Shown one piece after another: positions 26,680-36,600 of a stretch of 64,000 nucleotides of DNA. This DNA comes from Pseudodesulfovibrio sp. S3 (lineage in GTDB: Bacteria; Desulfobacterota; Desulfovibrionia; Desulfovibrionales; Desulfovibrionaceae). The position numbers were made by a program, and so were the translations under genes. A model generated the notes under the pieces. That model saw only the letters and a program-made list of their open reading frames with translations, did no database searches and was not told where the DNA came from. The stretch covers positions 248,001 to 312,000 of the forward strand of contig NZ_QTZO01000004.1 of NCBI RefSeq assembly GCF_004025585.1. The letters are read 5' to 3'. Position 1 is the first letter of the stretch. The number at the start of each line of letters is the position of its first letter.

Positions 26680-28282
26680 AGTTCCAGGTTTCCGTCAGAG
26701 TGGTGTCGTTGATTTTTAAAAAGGCGCGGAGATCAATGGGAGGGGTGCGCTTGGGAAGGACCTTCTCCAGAGCAGACGGCTCTTTGTCGGGGCGAACCAG
26801 AAAGGAGAGGCGCCAGCCGCCGGTATGTGGATTCTTTTCCACGTGTTGTTCGGAAATGACCGCTCCCTTGCCGCAGGTGACTACTCCCGTGACATTGGAA
26901 GGCGGATTCAGGACACTCAGAGCCTTACTGTTGAAATCGATGACGTAAAGTTTCCCTCCACCCTTTGCGTCGCCGACTCGGGTGTCATTGACATACCCCA
27001 GAGGCGGGTGGGTAAAGCGTCCCTCGTACCACTTGAGTTGGTACTCATAGGTTTGTGGTACGCCTATGGGTAGGGCGTCCTTCGGGGTCCAAAAGGCGAC
27101 GATGTTATCGTGGATCTCTTGATTAGTGGGGATATTTACCAGTTCCACATGACCACTGCCCCAATTCCCGCGCGGTTCAACCCACAGGGATGGGCGTCGT
27201 TGGTACTTGGCCTCGATATCCTGGTAATGTTGGAAGTCCTGATCTCGCTGAATGAGGCCGAATCCACGGACATTGTCTGCCTGGAAAGAATTCAATTCCA
27301 GATTATCCGGGTTGTTCAGCGGACGCCAGAACCATTCGCCGGAGTCTTGTTTGATGAGAAGTCCGTCCGAGTCGTGTACCTCGGGACGGAAATCGCTCAC
27401 CTTGCGCGCATCGGTGTTTTCGCCGAACAGGAACATGCTTGTCAGCGGGCCGATGCCGATCTTGGTTACCGGGGTTCGCAGGAACAGTGTTGCCGTGACA
27501 TCCATGATGGTGGTTTTTCCGCCACGGATAACGAAGGTATACGCTCCGGTAAGACTTTTGCTGTCCAACAGGGCATGGATGGTCACATCAGTGCTTTTTC
27601 TGGTTGGTTTTTCGATCCAAAATTCACTGAAATAAGGGAATTCCTCGCCGTCGGGTTGGGCTGTATCCACGGCCAGGCCGCGGGCCGAAAGACCATAGAC
27701 CTGTTTCTTGGCAACGGCACGGAAGTAGCTTGCTCCCAAAAAGACCGCGATTTCATCGAAGTATTTTGGTGTGTTGATCGGACCATGGATGCGAAATCCG
27801 GCGAATCCGAATTGGGTCGGAATCTGTTCGGGCAGCGTGTGGTTGTCTCCATAGTCGAACATGGCGGGTTCAAAGGATAGCCTTTGGGTATCGCCGTTGT
27901 TAACGATATTGATGTCCACCAACCGGTCGTAAAAAATTCCGGGATGGAAGAATTGCAACTGAAAAGGCAATTTTTCGTTTTTCCACAGTGCCATTTCAGG
28001 GCGAAAACGTATGTCGCGCCATGCATCATAGTTGAGGTCAAGCAGGGATTGCGGAATCTGCCCGTGCGTCGGGTCGTAAGGGCTCAGGCACAGTTGCCAG
28101 GCCTTGTCCACCACAACTTGGCGGGTGAACGGTTCTTTTTCCTGGGCCTGGGCATTGTCGTTGAAAAACAGCCCCAAGACGGTCAAGGAGAAAAAGGCAA
28201 ACGCCAATGGCAGGAAACAGCGTTCACGACGAAAGGGGCACTTTGAAGAATCGGTGCGTGGGAACATGATGGTATGGCTCAT
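26663..28282 (-). CDS. opgG: OpgG (MdoG), periplasmic glucan biosynthesis protein
   Basis: Periplasmic protein required to branch or process OPG chains made by OpgH. The 539 residues start with an export signal that has a basic n-region (about 15-22), a hydrophobic core (about 24-40) and a likely cut after AQA (about residue 46). The mature protein has the MdoG beta-sandwich landmarks: the N-terminal block FTRQVVVDKAWQLCLSPYDP, YDAWRDIRFRPEMALW, FGFAGFRIHGPIN, and the C-terminal AFWTPKDALPIG. Length is close to enteric OpgG (about 511). It is the first gene of the opg operon; the ribosome binding site is weak. Confidence 0.93.
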   Translation of the reverse strand: MSHTIMFPRTDSSKCPFRRERCFLPLAFAFFSLTVLGLFFNDNAQAQEKEPFTRQVVVDKAWQLCLSPYDPTHGQIPQSLLDLNYDAWRDIRFRPEMALWKNEKLPFQLQFFHPGIFYDRLVDINIVNNGDTQRLSFEPAMFDYGDNHTLPEQIPTQFGFAGFRIHGPINTPKYFDEIAVFLGASYFRAVAKKQVYGLSARGLAVDTAQPDGEEFPYFSEFWIEKPTRKSTDVTIHALLDSKSLTGAYTFVIRGGKTTIMDVTATLFLRTPVTKIGIGPLTSMFLFGENTDARKVSDFRPEVHDSDGLLIKQDSGEWFWRPLNNPDNLELNSFQADNVRGFGLIQRDQDFQHYQDIEAKYQRRPSLWVEPRGNWGSGHVELVNIPTNQEIHDNIVAFWTPKDALPIGVPQTYEYQLKWYEGRFTHPPLGYVNDTRVGDAKGGGKLYVIDFNSKALSVLNPPSNVTGVVTCGKGAVISEQHVEKNPHTGGWRLSFLVRPDKEPSALEKVLPKRTPPIDLRAFLKINDTTLTETWNYAYQP

Positions 28283-28674
28283 TGATTTATTTTATTCCCT
28301 GAACGGGGGGAGTATGCGGCTACCTTGTGAGAATCACAAGACCTCTTCGTTGATTCATGCAACATTGAAAGGAGACACTACGCGATGAAAAACATTTTAT
28401 CAATTTTGAATCCAGCATTGCACATAAAATTGTTTTTATTTTGAAAATCAAGATATTGTAAATAAAAAATACAATGCAAGCAATTGAATTGTTCATGGCT
28501 GCAATGCGAGCGAATTGATTACGTCTATGGACGTGTCAGTCGGTCATGTTGCCTTGATGATAGGCATGGACAGTGTGCCCACAGCGTGAAGAGAGGAGAG
28601 GCTTTTTTTTTGGGGGGGACGGCTTGTAGTTCCGGAGAACGTATATGTCTATCCACGGGGCTCCGGAGAGTCGG
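28283..28674. other. Intergenic region between opgG and the sensor kinase gene
   Basis: No solid gene is visible in these 392 bases. The left part must hold the opgG promoter on the minus strand. A 19-codon frame (28385-28444, MKNILSILNPALHIKLFLF) has an aaaggag site 10 bases upstream and a hydrophobic product, but is too short to call. A T9-G7 homopolymer pair lies at 28603-28618. Two CTCCGGAG-type short palindromes lie near 28634 and 28662, which could be the loose end structure of the kinase transcript. Confidence 0.5.
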
Positions 28675-30051
28675 TCAGCCCAACGGGAGCCGTACGGTCA
28701 GACAAAACCCTCTATCGATGCTGGAGGCCTGGATGGAACCACCGTGGTCTTCGATAATCTTCCTGGCAAAAGCCAGGCCCAGGCCATTGCCTTCGATGTC
28801 GTTGTAACCAAGGCGTTTGAAGGGAGTGAATATGGTTTCAAGCTCCGCCGGGGACAGACGGTCATACGAATTGACCACCCGGATGGTGATAGCATCGTCG
28901 TCGGCGTTGCATTCGATGTGAACGACGTCTTCGTTGGGGCTGTATTTGACTGCATTGGACAGGATGTTGTCCAGCACGATGCGGATGTCCTGCTTGCGGC
29001 AGCAATAGCTCGGCACAGTCTCAACAACCCGTTTCACCAGAATGCCGGATTTCCCTATGAGTGGTGTTATGCGTTCCACGGCTTCGTTCAACATGTCGGA
29101 CATGGAAACAATATCATCGCGTGGCGGCGGCTCCTGGAGGTCGAGTTTGGAGAGCTTCATTATCTTGTCGATGAGGCTGTCCATGTGGTTGATTTCCTCT
29201 TCCATCTTCAGGACGTGTTTGTTCACGCCATCTGTGCGGCCGGATTCCAACCGTTCCTGGATGATCTGCTGGGACACCCGGATGCGGGCCAGCGGGCTTC
29301 TGAGTTCGTGGGAAAGGTTGGCGGTCAGCTCCCGTCCTCCCCGGACCATTTTTTCGAGACTGTGGGCCATTTGATTGAAGGTCTTGGCGAGAGTGCCCAT
29401 CTCATCCTTGCTGCTTTCCTTCACGCGAGGAGAAAAATCCCCCCTGGAGAGCAGTTCCGCGGATTTCGTGAGCTCGTTGATGGGGCGTGTTATATGGCGT
29501 GAAACCGGAATCAGCAGGAGTGCCGCTACACTGGCCATGAGGATCAATCCTTCCATAAACCAGACTTCCTCATTATGGGTCCGCCATGGGTTCAGGATGT
29601 GGATCGTCAGCGTGTCCGAGGCCGTATGGAGTGTGCCGGTTGAATATATGGAACGCTGGTTGCCTTTTTCGATGAGATAAATATGGTTTCCTTGAGGCGA
29701 CGAGAGCTTCAGTTCCATGTTTTCATTGCCGGTGAGCGGGATGGAGTAGTTGAAGGATTTGGCTACGGTCTCGCCTTGTTTGTTGATGATCCAGGCTTCC
29801 CCGTTGAAGGAAGAAGCAAAGATGTTCAGCATATCTGACAGTTGTTGTTTCAACTCCACTGTAAGGCGCGGGGCCATGCCGATTTTCGCTACAGTGATTT
29901 GCTTGAGGGCTTCCGAGCGGTTCTGGGCGTGGAGCGTGAACGGGGGACGAATGTGCCCCAGTTCAAGCAGGCCCCATATGCCGAGTATGGCAACCAGGAG
30001 TACCATGATGAAGGCGAAGAGGATTTTGAGGTAGAGTTGGCTGATTTTCAT
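28675..30051 (-). CDS. Sensor histidine kinase (CpxA-like architecture)
   Basis: Inner-membrane sensor that phosphorylates the adjacent response regulator. The 458 residues show a first membrane helix (about 8-30), a periplasmic domain (about 32-165), a second helix (about 167-187), a HAMP domain (about 188-240), the phosphoacceptor His in NLSHELRSPLARIR, the N box DNILSNAVKYSPNE and the G box EGNGLGLAFARKI. The periplasmic domain is of CpxA-like size. It overlaps the regulator gene by 4 bp. The divergent neighbour is an RND pump, so the stimulus is probably a pump substrate or envelope damage; that is inferred. Confidence 0.9.
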   Translation of the reverse strand: MKISQLYLKILFAFIMVLLVAILGIWGLLELGHIRPPFTLHAQNRSEALKQITVAKIGMAPRLTVELKQQLSDMLNIFASSFNGEAWIINKQGETVAKSFNYSIPLTGNENMELKLSSPQGNHIYLIEKGNQRSIYSTGTLHTASDTLTIHILNPWRTHNEEVWFMEGLILMASVAALLLIPVSRHITRPINELTKSAELLSRGDFSPRVKESSKDEMGTLAKTFNQMAHSLEKMVRGGRELTANLSHELRSPLARIRVSQQIIQERLESGRTDGVNKHVLKMEEEINHMDSLIDKIMKLSKLDLQEPPPRDDIVSMSDMLNEAVERITPLIGKSGILVKRVVETVPSYCCRKQDIRIVLDNILSNAVKYSPNEDVVHIECNADDDAITIRVVNSYDRLSPAELETIFTPFKRLGYNDIEGNGLGLAFARKIIEDHGGSIQASSIDRGFCLTVRLPLG

Positions 30052-30755
30052 CGTTCACCCACGAACATGTAGCCGGTTCCCCAAACGGTCTTGATACGCT
30101 TGGCATGGTCCGAATACGGTTTGAGTTGTGAGCGCAGCTTGCTGACGTGCACGTCAATGCTGCGGTCGTAGGCGGAAAAATCCTTGTCCCAGACCATATC
30201 CATGAGTTCGTCGCGGGTCAGTGCCTTGTCCTGGTGGGTCATGAGCGCTTTGAGCAGTCTGAATTCAGTAGGGGCCATTTCCAGTTCAACGTTGCCGATT
30301 TCAAGGGTCTGCCTTGAGACATTCAGCACGAGTCCTCCGGCTTTGATAACCGACTGCCCGGATTTCCTTTCCTTTTCTCCATTGGTTTCGATTCGGCGAA
30401 GCACAGCCTTTATCCTGGCCAGGAGTTCGCGAGGATTGAACGGCTTGGCCATGTAGTCATCGGCTCCCAGCTCCAGCCCGACTATTCGGTCGGTATCCTC
30501 CCCCTTGGCCGTCAGCATGATGACCGGCGTGGCATACTCGGCTCGGATGTCGCGCAGAACCTCAAGGCCGTCCTTACCCGGCATCATGACATCCAGGACA
30601 ATTACACTAGGCTTGATTTTGCTAATCGTTTCAATTGCCTGCATGCCGGATGGCAAGGTGTGGGTCTGGAAGTCATAATCCGCAAGGTATTCCACCAGGA
30701 GGTCTCGCAACTTCTGGTCGTCGTCTATGATCAGGACCGGTCCGTTTGATTTCAT
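30048..30755 (-). CDS. OmpR/PhoB-type response regulator
   Basis: A 235-residue transcription factor. The receiver (about 5-120) has the acidic pair IIDDDQK, the phosphoacceptor Asp in VIVLDVMMPG, and the Lys in AKPFNPRE. The winged helix (about 140-232) ends with RSIDVHVSKLRSQLKPY and VWGTGYMFVGE. The start is ATG 30755 (MKSNGPVLIIDDDQ); the frame is open 108 bases further up but the extra residues are unlike the family. It is transcribed away from the efflux operon and very probably regulates it. Confidence 0.92.
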   Translation of the reverse strand: MKSNGPVLIIDDDQKLRDLLVEYLADYDFQTHTLPSGMQAIETISKIKPSVIVLDVMMPGKDGLEVLRDIRAEYATPVIMLTAKGEDTDRIVGLELGADDYMAKPFNPRELLARIKAVLRRIETNGEKERKSGQSVIKAGGLVLNVSRQTLEIGNVELEMAPTEFRLLKALMTHQDKALTRDELMDMVWDKDFSAYDRSIDVHVSKLRSQLKPYSDHAKRIKTVWGTGYMFVGER

Positions 30756-30806
30756 GACAATTCCATATCCGTTTGTTTCAATGAATGGCAATGATATCGC
30801 GGAATT

Positions 30807-30836
30807 TTTACATCCTTTAACATCTTTTATCATCCC
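30807..30836. promoter_or_regulatory. Candidate operator: three 10-bp direct repeats
   Basis: TTTACATCCT, TTAACATCTT and TTATCATCCC stand head to tail without gaps between the divergent regulator and efflux genes. One-turn spacing of similar units is typical for OmpR-family dimers, so this is a likely binding site for the neighbouring regulator. Confidence 0.45.
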
Positions 30837-30901
30837 TCCAACACTCTCGGGACATCTCTGCATTATACATTGGGTCAGTAAACAATTTTATGGAGAGCAA
30901 T

Positions 30902-32362
30902 GTGAAACCGATACGTTTTTCAACCGCAGGCCGGATGGTGGCAATGCTGATCGGGCTTGCCGTGGTCTTGTCGGCCTGTTCGCCGTTCAGGCCGGACGCG
31001 AGGCTTGATCCGGTTGCGCCGCTTCCGTCGGCCTACACGCTCTATTCTGAGCAGGATGCCGACTTGGGCAAATGGTGGGAGGGGTTTGGCAACGAAGAAC
31101 TCGATGCTCTTGTCGAGGAGGCCTTGGCGGCGAATTTCGATGTCGTTATGGCCTGGGCCCGTCTGCGTCAAGCCGGTGCCTCCTCGATTCAGTCCAGTGC
31201 GGACAAGTATCCGACATTGGATGCGACAGGGGATTACAAGCATACCAGTTCCTATACCAAGAATGCCACGGATCGCGAAACCACAACGGAAGTTCATACC
31301 CTCGGCCTTGAGGCTGGGTATGAGCTGGATCTGTGGGGCCGCATTGAAGCCGAAGCCAAATCCGGTCAATTGGACTACATGGCCTCTCGCGAGGATTTGA
31401 ATACGGCCGCCATGACCGTGGCCGGAGAGGTGGTGTCCCGTTGGTTCGAGATACAGGTCCAGCGCCGGAAGGAGCAGATCATCCTTGAGCAGATCACGGC
31501 CAACGAAAATTATCTTGAATTGATCGAACTGCGGTTTCGCAATTCCATATCAACGGCTCTGGACGTCTACCAGCAACGGCAGAACCTGGCCCGAGTCAAG
31601 GCTTTGCTGCCCCCGGTCAAATCCGAGGAACAGCTTCTTCTGAATGAACTGGCCCTGCTCATGGGCAAGCCTGCGGGGTCCGTCACGGTAGCCGCTGCCC
31701 AATTACCCGAACTGGGTGAGTTGCCCGGTCTGGGATTGCCTGCCGATTTACTGGCCAACCGCCCGGATGTGCGTTCCGCGGGACTGGCGCTTTCCTCGGC
31801 GGATTGGGCGGTTACGGCGGCCAGGGCGGACCGGCTGCCTTCCCTCAGTCTGACGGGAACCGGTGCCTATACCGGTGCGCAGCTGGGAACCATATTTGAT
31901 AATTGGATTTTGTCATTGGCCGCTTCAGTGGTTGGCCCCATCCTGGACGGCGGTTATCGCAAGGCCGAGGTGGAAAAGGCGCGAGGCGTGGTAGATGAAA
32001 AGCTCGCCGGCTACAAGGAGACGGTTTACACGGCCTTCAAGGAAGTCGAGGACGCCCTGTCCCAGGAAAAATGGCAAAGGGCCTACCTGGATGCACTGAC
32101 CCTGCAGCTTGATGCCACACGTACCAGTCTTCGGGAAGCCATCACTCGATACGTTCAGGGGCTTGACGATTACCTGCCTGTCCTGAGCGCGTTGATGTCC
32201 GTGCAGGAACTCGAGATTACCATGGCGACCGAGCAGACGAATCTCTTGCTCTATCGAGTGGCTCTGCATCGCGCCTTGGGCGGAACCTGGACCGATACCA
32301 TCCCGGAACCGGCCGCCGAATATGATTCTTCTCACACCGATAAAGTCAGCAACGAGGGTTAG
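30902..32362 (+). CDS. Efflux outer-membrane lipoprotein, NodT/OprM family
   Basis: TolC-like outer-membrane channel of a tripartite pump. The 486 residues begin with a lipoprotein signal ending in VVLSACSP (lipobox, Cys is residue 25), then two repeats of the OEP helical fold (about 70-250 and 280-470) with typical blocks ADLLANRPDVRSA and LREAITRYVQGLDDYLPVL. The start is set at GTG 30902 because ggag lies 6 bases upstream; the ATG at 30890 overlaps that site and has none of its own. First gene of a three-gene operon with the adaptor (2 bp gap) and the RND transporter. Confidence 0.92.
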   Translation: MKPIRFSTAGRMVAMLIGLAVVLSACSPFRPDARLDPVAPLPSAYTLYSEQDADLGKWWEGFGNEELDALVEEALAANFDVVMAWARLRQAGASSIQSSADKYPTLDATGDYKHTSSYTKNATDRETTTEVHTLGLEAGYELDLWGRIEAEAKSGQLDYMASREDLNTAAMTVAGEVVSRWFEIQVQRRKEQIILEQITANENYLELIELRFRNSISTALDVYQQRQNLARVKALLPPVKSEEQLLLNELALLMGKPAGSVTVAAAQLPELGELPGLGLPADLLANRPDVRSAGLALSSADWAVTAARADRLPSLSLTGTGAYTGAQLGTIFDNWILSLAASVVGPILDGGYRKAEVEKARGVVDEKLAGYKETVYTAFKEVEDALSQEKWQRAYLDALTLQLDATRTSLREAITRYVQGLDDYLPVLSALMSVQELEITMATEQTNLLLYRVALHRALGGTWTDTIPEPAAEYDSSHTDKVSNEG

Positions 32363-32364
32363 TC

Positions 32365-33603
32365 ATGAATAATACTACCAGAAAAACCAGCGCGATATTC
32401 AGCCTCAAGGTGCTGATCCCGATCATTGTTTTCATGGTGGCCGCAGTGGGTGCCTACGCCACTGTGGCCACGGCCCCAAAGGCAAAAATGCGTGTGCCTG
32501 AAGTTGTCAGGCAGACCGTGGATACGCAGACTGCGGTTGTGACCAACCACCGTGTGGTGGTGGATGTCATGGGGACCGTTACCGCCACCCGGGAGATCCA
32601 GCTTGAGGCGCAGGTGTCCGGAAAGGTGACTGGCGTGAGCGCGGATTTCGTGCCGGGCGGATATTTCGGCAAGGGGCAGGAAATCCTGGTGATCGATTCA
32701 AAGGATTATGAACTGGCCGTCAGTGAGGTCCAGGCAGAGGTGACCGAAGCCGAATATAATCTCAAGGTGGAGCAGGGATACCAGAATGTCTCGGCTCGGG
32801 AGTGGGATATGCTCAAGGGGCCTGCCAAAGTGACCGAAGCCGAAGCGAGTTTGGCTTTGAGAAAGCCTCATCTGGAAAAGGCCAAGGCTGACCTGCGGGC
32901 GGCCCAGGCAAAGCTTGAGCAGGCCCGGATAGACCTTGCGCGTACACGTATTACGGCCCCGTTCGCCGCCATGGTGGAGTCGAAGAATACGGACATCGGT
33001 GCAGCCATCTCCGAACAGGAGACTCTGGCCACGCTGGTGGGGACCGATGAATTCTGGATTCAGGCCTCTGTCCCCGTGGATCGTCTGGACTGGATAAGAT
33101 TTCCGTCGGTTACGCAACCGGTAGGTTCTTCCGCCAGGATCATCATTGGAAGCGGCATCACGAAGAGCGAGAGGCAGGGACGTGTGGTCCGCCTGCTCCC
33201 CTCGCTTGAGGACGAGGGACGCATGGCCCGTATCCTTATCTCTGTCATGGACCCTTTGAATCTCGAAGGTCGGCCAGGTGTGAAGCCTTTGCTTCTCGGC
33301 AGCTATGTTTCGGTGAAGGTCGAAGGCGATATGCTGGAGGGCGTGTTTGCCATTCCCCGGAGCGCATACCGCGACAACAGTCAGGTTTGGATACTGACAA
33401 ATGACGGCACCTTGGATATTCGGACTTTGAATCCGATATGGAAAGACGCAGATGCCGTCATCGTTGATCAGGGAGTGGCACCCGGTGAGTCCATAGTTAC
33501 TTCGGACTTGGCTGCACCCATGCAGGGGATGCTGCTCAATTCATCGGAAGCGTCAGTACCTGTGGAAGCCGGTGGACAGGTCGAGGAGAACAATAATGGC
33601 TAA
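32365..33603 (+). CDS. RND efflux periplasmic adaptor (membrane fusion protein)
   Basis: Periplasmic adaptor that joins the RND transporter to the outer-membrane channel. The 412 residues have one N-terminal hydrophobic segment (about 13-32) as anchor or signal, a barrel-sandwich domain (VVVDVMGTVTATREIQLEAQ, and LARTRITAPFAAMVESK for the returning half), a helical hairpin (about 115-200), and beta-barrel and proximal domains. There is no lipobox. Residues near 140-150 (EWDMLKGP) extend the hairpin slightly. Its stop overlaps the transporter start by 8 bp. Confidence 0.92.
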   Translation: MNNTTRKTSAIFSLKVLIPIIVFMVAAVGAYATVATAPKAKMRVPEVVRQTVDTQTAVVTNHRVVVDVMGTVTATREIQLEAQVSGKVTGVSADFVPGGYFGKGQEILVIDSKDYELAVSEVQAEVTEAEYNLKVEQGYQNVSAREWDMLKGPAKVTEAEASLALRKPHLEKAKADLRAAQAKLEQARIDLARTRITAPFAAMVESKNTDIGAAISEQETLATLVGTDEFWIQASVPVDRLDWIRFPSVTQPVGSSARIIIGSGITKSERQGRVVRLLPSLEDEGRMARILISVMDPLNLEGRPGVKPLLLGSYVSVKVEGDMLEGVFAIPRSAYRDNSQVWILTNDGTLDIRTLNPIWKDADAVIVDQGVAPGESIVTSDLAAPMQGMLLNSSEASVPVEAGGQVEENNNG

Positions 33604-36600
33604 CTTGAAGCAAACATCCAACAAGGGGCCCATTGCGTGGATGGCGAGCAATTCCGTGGCAGCCAACCTGTTGATGATAGTCCTTCTGGTGGGCGGCCTT
33701 GTCTTTGTGGCGCAGATAAAGAAGGAGGTCTTTCCCGAATTTTCCCTGGATACTGTGTCGGTCGCGGTTTCCTATCCCGGAGCCAGTCCTGAAGAGGTCG
33801 AGCAGGGCATCGTGCTTGCCGTGGAGCAGGCTGTGCAGGGTCTTGACGGTGTCAAGGAAGTGACTTCCACGTCGTCTGAAGGGTCTGGGTCGGTTCTCAT
33901 CGAGGCATTGGAGGGGACGGATCTGCAAAAGCTCACTCAGGACGTGAAGACCGAAGTGGACCGCATCACCTCTTTCCCCGAAGAGGCCGAGGACCCGGTC
34001 ATCTCGGAAACATCCCATCAACGGCAGGTCCTGTCGGTCATGGTGTACGGCAACCAGGCCCAAACCACTCTGCGCGAGTTGGCGGAGCAATTGCGCGACC
34101 AGCTCATTTCTGATCCGGGGGTGACCCAGGTGGAACTGTCGGAGGTCAGTGATCTGCAAATTTCCATTGAAATACCGCAGGAGAAATTGCGTGCGCATAA
34201 CCTCACCCTGGAGGAGGTGGCCGATCGTCTTCGGGATGCCTCTGTCGACCTTCCCGGCGGCGGCATAAAGGCCGAAAACGGCGAAGTTCTGGTGCGCATG
34301 AAGGACCGGAGGGACTATGGGCGGGACTTTGCCCGGATTCCCGTTGTCATCGGCAATGACGGCACTCAGGTGCTGGTTGAGGACATAGGCACCGTCATCG
34401 ACGGTTTTGAGGATGACGATATCATCACCACCTATGACGGACAGCCGGCCGTGCGCATCGATGTCTACCGTGTGGGTGAGCAGACACCCATCAGCGTGTC
34501 AGACTCCGTCAAGAAGGCCATTGAGACATTCAAGGAACGACTGCCCTCCAATGTTTCCGTCATTGTTCTGGATGACAATTCCGAGGTCTATTCCCAGCGT
34601 ATGGATTTGCTCTTGTCCAACGGCTACATGGGACTCGGCATGGTCTTCTTGTTCCTGGCTCTGTTCCTGGAAGCCCGGCTTGCCTTTTGGGTGGCCATGG
34701 GTATTCCCATTTCCTTTCTCGGTTGTTTCCTGATTCTTCCCTTTCTGGGAATCAGCATCAACATGATCACCATGTTTGCCTTTCTCATCGCCCTGGGCAT
34801 CGTGGTGGACGACGCCATCGTGGTGGGTGAAAACGTGTTCACCATGCGGCAGCAGGGCATGCCGCCGCTCAAGGCCGCCATAGAAGGGGCCAAGCAGATC
34901 GCCATGCCCGTTGTCTTCAGCGTGTTGACCAATATCGTGGCCTTCATGCCGCTTTTGTTTCTTCCCGGCGTCATGGGAAAGATATTCTGGTCGATTCCCG
35001 TGGTGGTCATCAGCGTTTTCGCCATATCCTTGATAGAGAGCCTCCTTGTTCTGCCCGCGCATCTGTCGCATCTGGGGAACAGCCGCCAAAGCGGCATTAT
35101 GGCCTGGATTGGCAGGTATCAGCAACGGGTGGCCGATGGGCTTATGCGTTTTATTCAGAACGTGTATCGTCCGTTCCTGGATTGGTGCCTGCAATGGCGA
35201 TACGCCACCGTGGCCGTGGGGCTAGGATTGCTCATCCTGTCCGGGGCTTTTGTCATGAGCGGCAGGATGGGCTTCACCCTCATGGCCAAGGTTGAGTCCG
35301 ATTATGCATACGGTATAGCCGAGTTGCCTTATGGTTCCGCCGTGGCGAAAACCGAAGCCGTGCGTGATCGACTTCTGGCTGCGGCGTCAAAAGTGGCCGA
35401 AGCCAATGGAGGCAATGACCTCGTGGTTGGCATGGATTCTAAAATCGGCGGAGAGGGTAGGGATATCTCCGGCAGCCATGTGGTAAAAATCAAGGTTTAT
35501 CTTACGGCTGCTGACGTCCGTCCCATTACCACGCAGGAATTTGTGAACCAGTGGCGGAAGGAAGCCGGGGATATCATCGGTCTTGAAGTTCTTTCTTTTT
35601 CTTCGGATCGAGGTGGCCCCGGCGCAGGCGATGCCCTGGAGTTTGAGCTCGCTCACTCCGATGTGTCCACTCTTGAGGCAGCGGCTAAGGATCTTTCCGA
35701 ATCACTTGCCTTATACCCCCGCGTGAAGAATGTGGACGACGGGTTTTCGCCCGGCAAGGAGCAGCTTGATTTCTCCATTACTTCTGCAGGAATGGCCCTT
35801 GGGCTGACCTCCCAGGAGGTGGCCAGCCAGGTGCGTGCGGCATACTATGGCGAGGAGGTTCTGCGCCAGCAGCGCGGTCGCAACGAGATCAAAGTGGTGG
35901 TTCGTCGCCCCGAAAACGAGCGTGTGTCCGAATACGGCCTCGAAGAGTTGATGCTCATGAACTCCGAGGGGAAGGAGGCGCTTCTGCGCGACGTGGTCGA
36001 TATCAAGCGCGGAAACGCCTATACTTCGATCAATCGACGGAATGGTCGCCGGGTGCTCTCGGTGACTGCGGACGTGGATCCGCAAAATCAGGCCAACCAG
36101 GTCATGAGCAGCGTGTTTGCCGAAGTCGTCCCGGATCTCAAGGCAAAGTATCCTGGCCTCAATTGCACCATGCAGGGTAAGCAAGCGGATATGAGCGAGT
36201 CCACCAGCAGTCTTTTTACCGGGCTGCTTCTGGCCATGCTGGCCATATATGCGCTTTTGGCCATTCCTTTCAAGAGCTACGTCCAGCCGCTCATCATCAT
36301 GTTCTGCATCCCGTTCGGGGCGGTAGGTGCCATATTCGGCCACATCCTCATGGGGTACAGCATCAGCTTGATGAGTCTGCTCGGCATTGTTGCCTTGTCG
36401 GGTGTTGTGGTCAACGATTCGCTGGTCCTCATCGATTACGCCAATAAGATGAGTCGAAGCGGAAAATGCGCCCACGATGCGGTTCTGGATGCTGGCACGG
36501 CCCGTTTCCGGGCCATCATGCTGACCACGCTGACCACGTTCAGCGGGTTGGCTCCCATGATTCTGGAAACGTCCATGCAGGCCCGGTTCCTTATCCCCAT

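Noticed and set aside
28603-28618. T9-G7 homopolymer as a phase-variation tract
   Set aside because: It is not inside a coding frame and does not lie between promoter elements of a surface gene.
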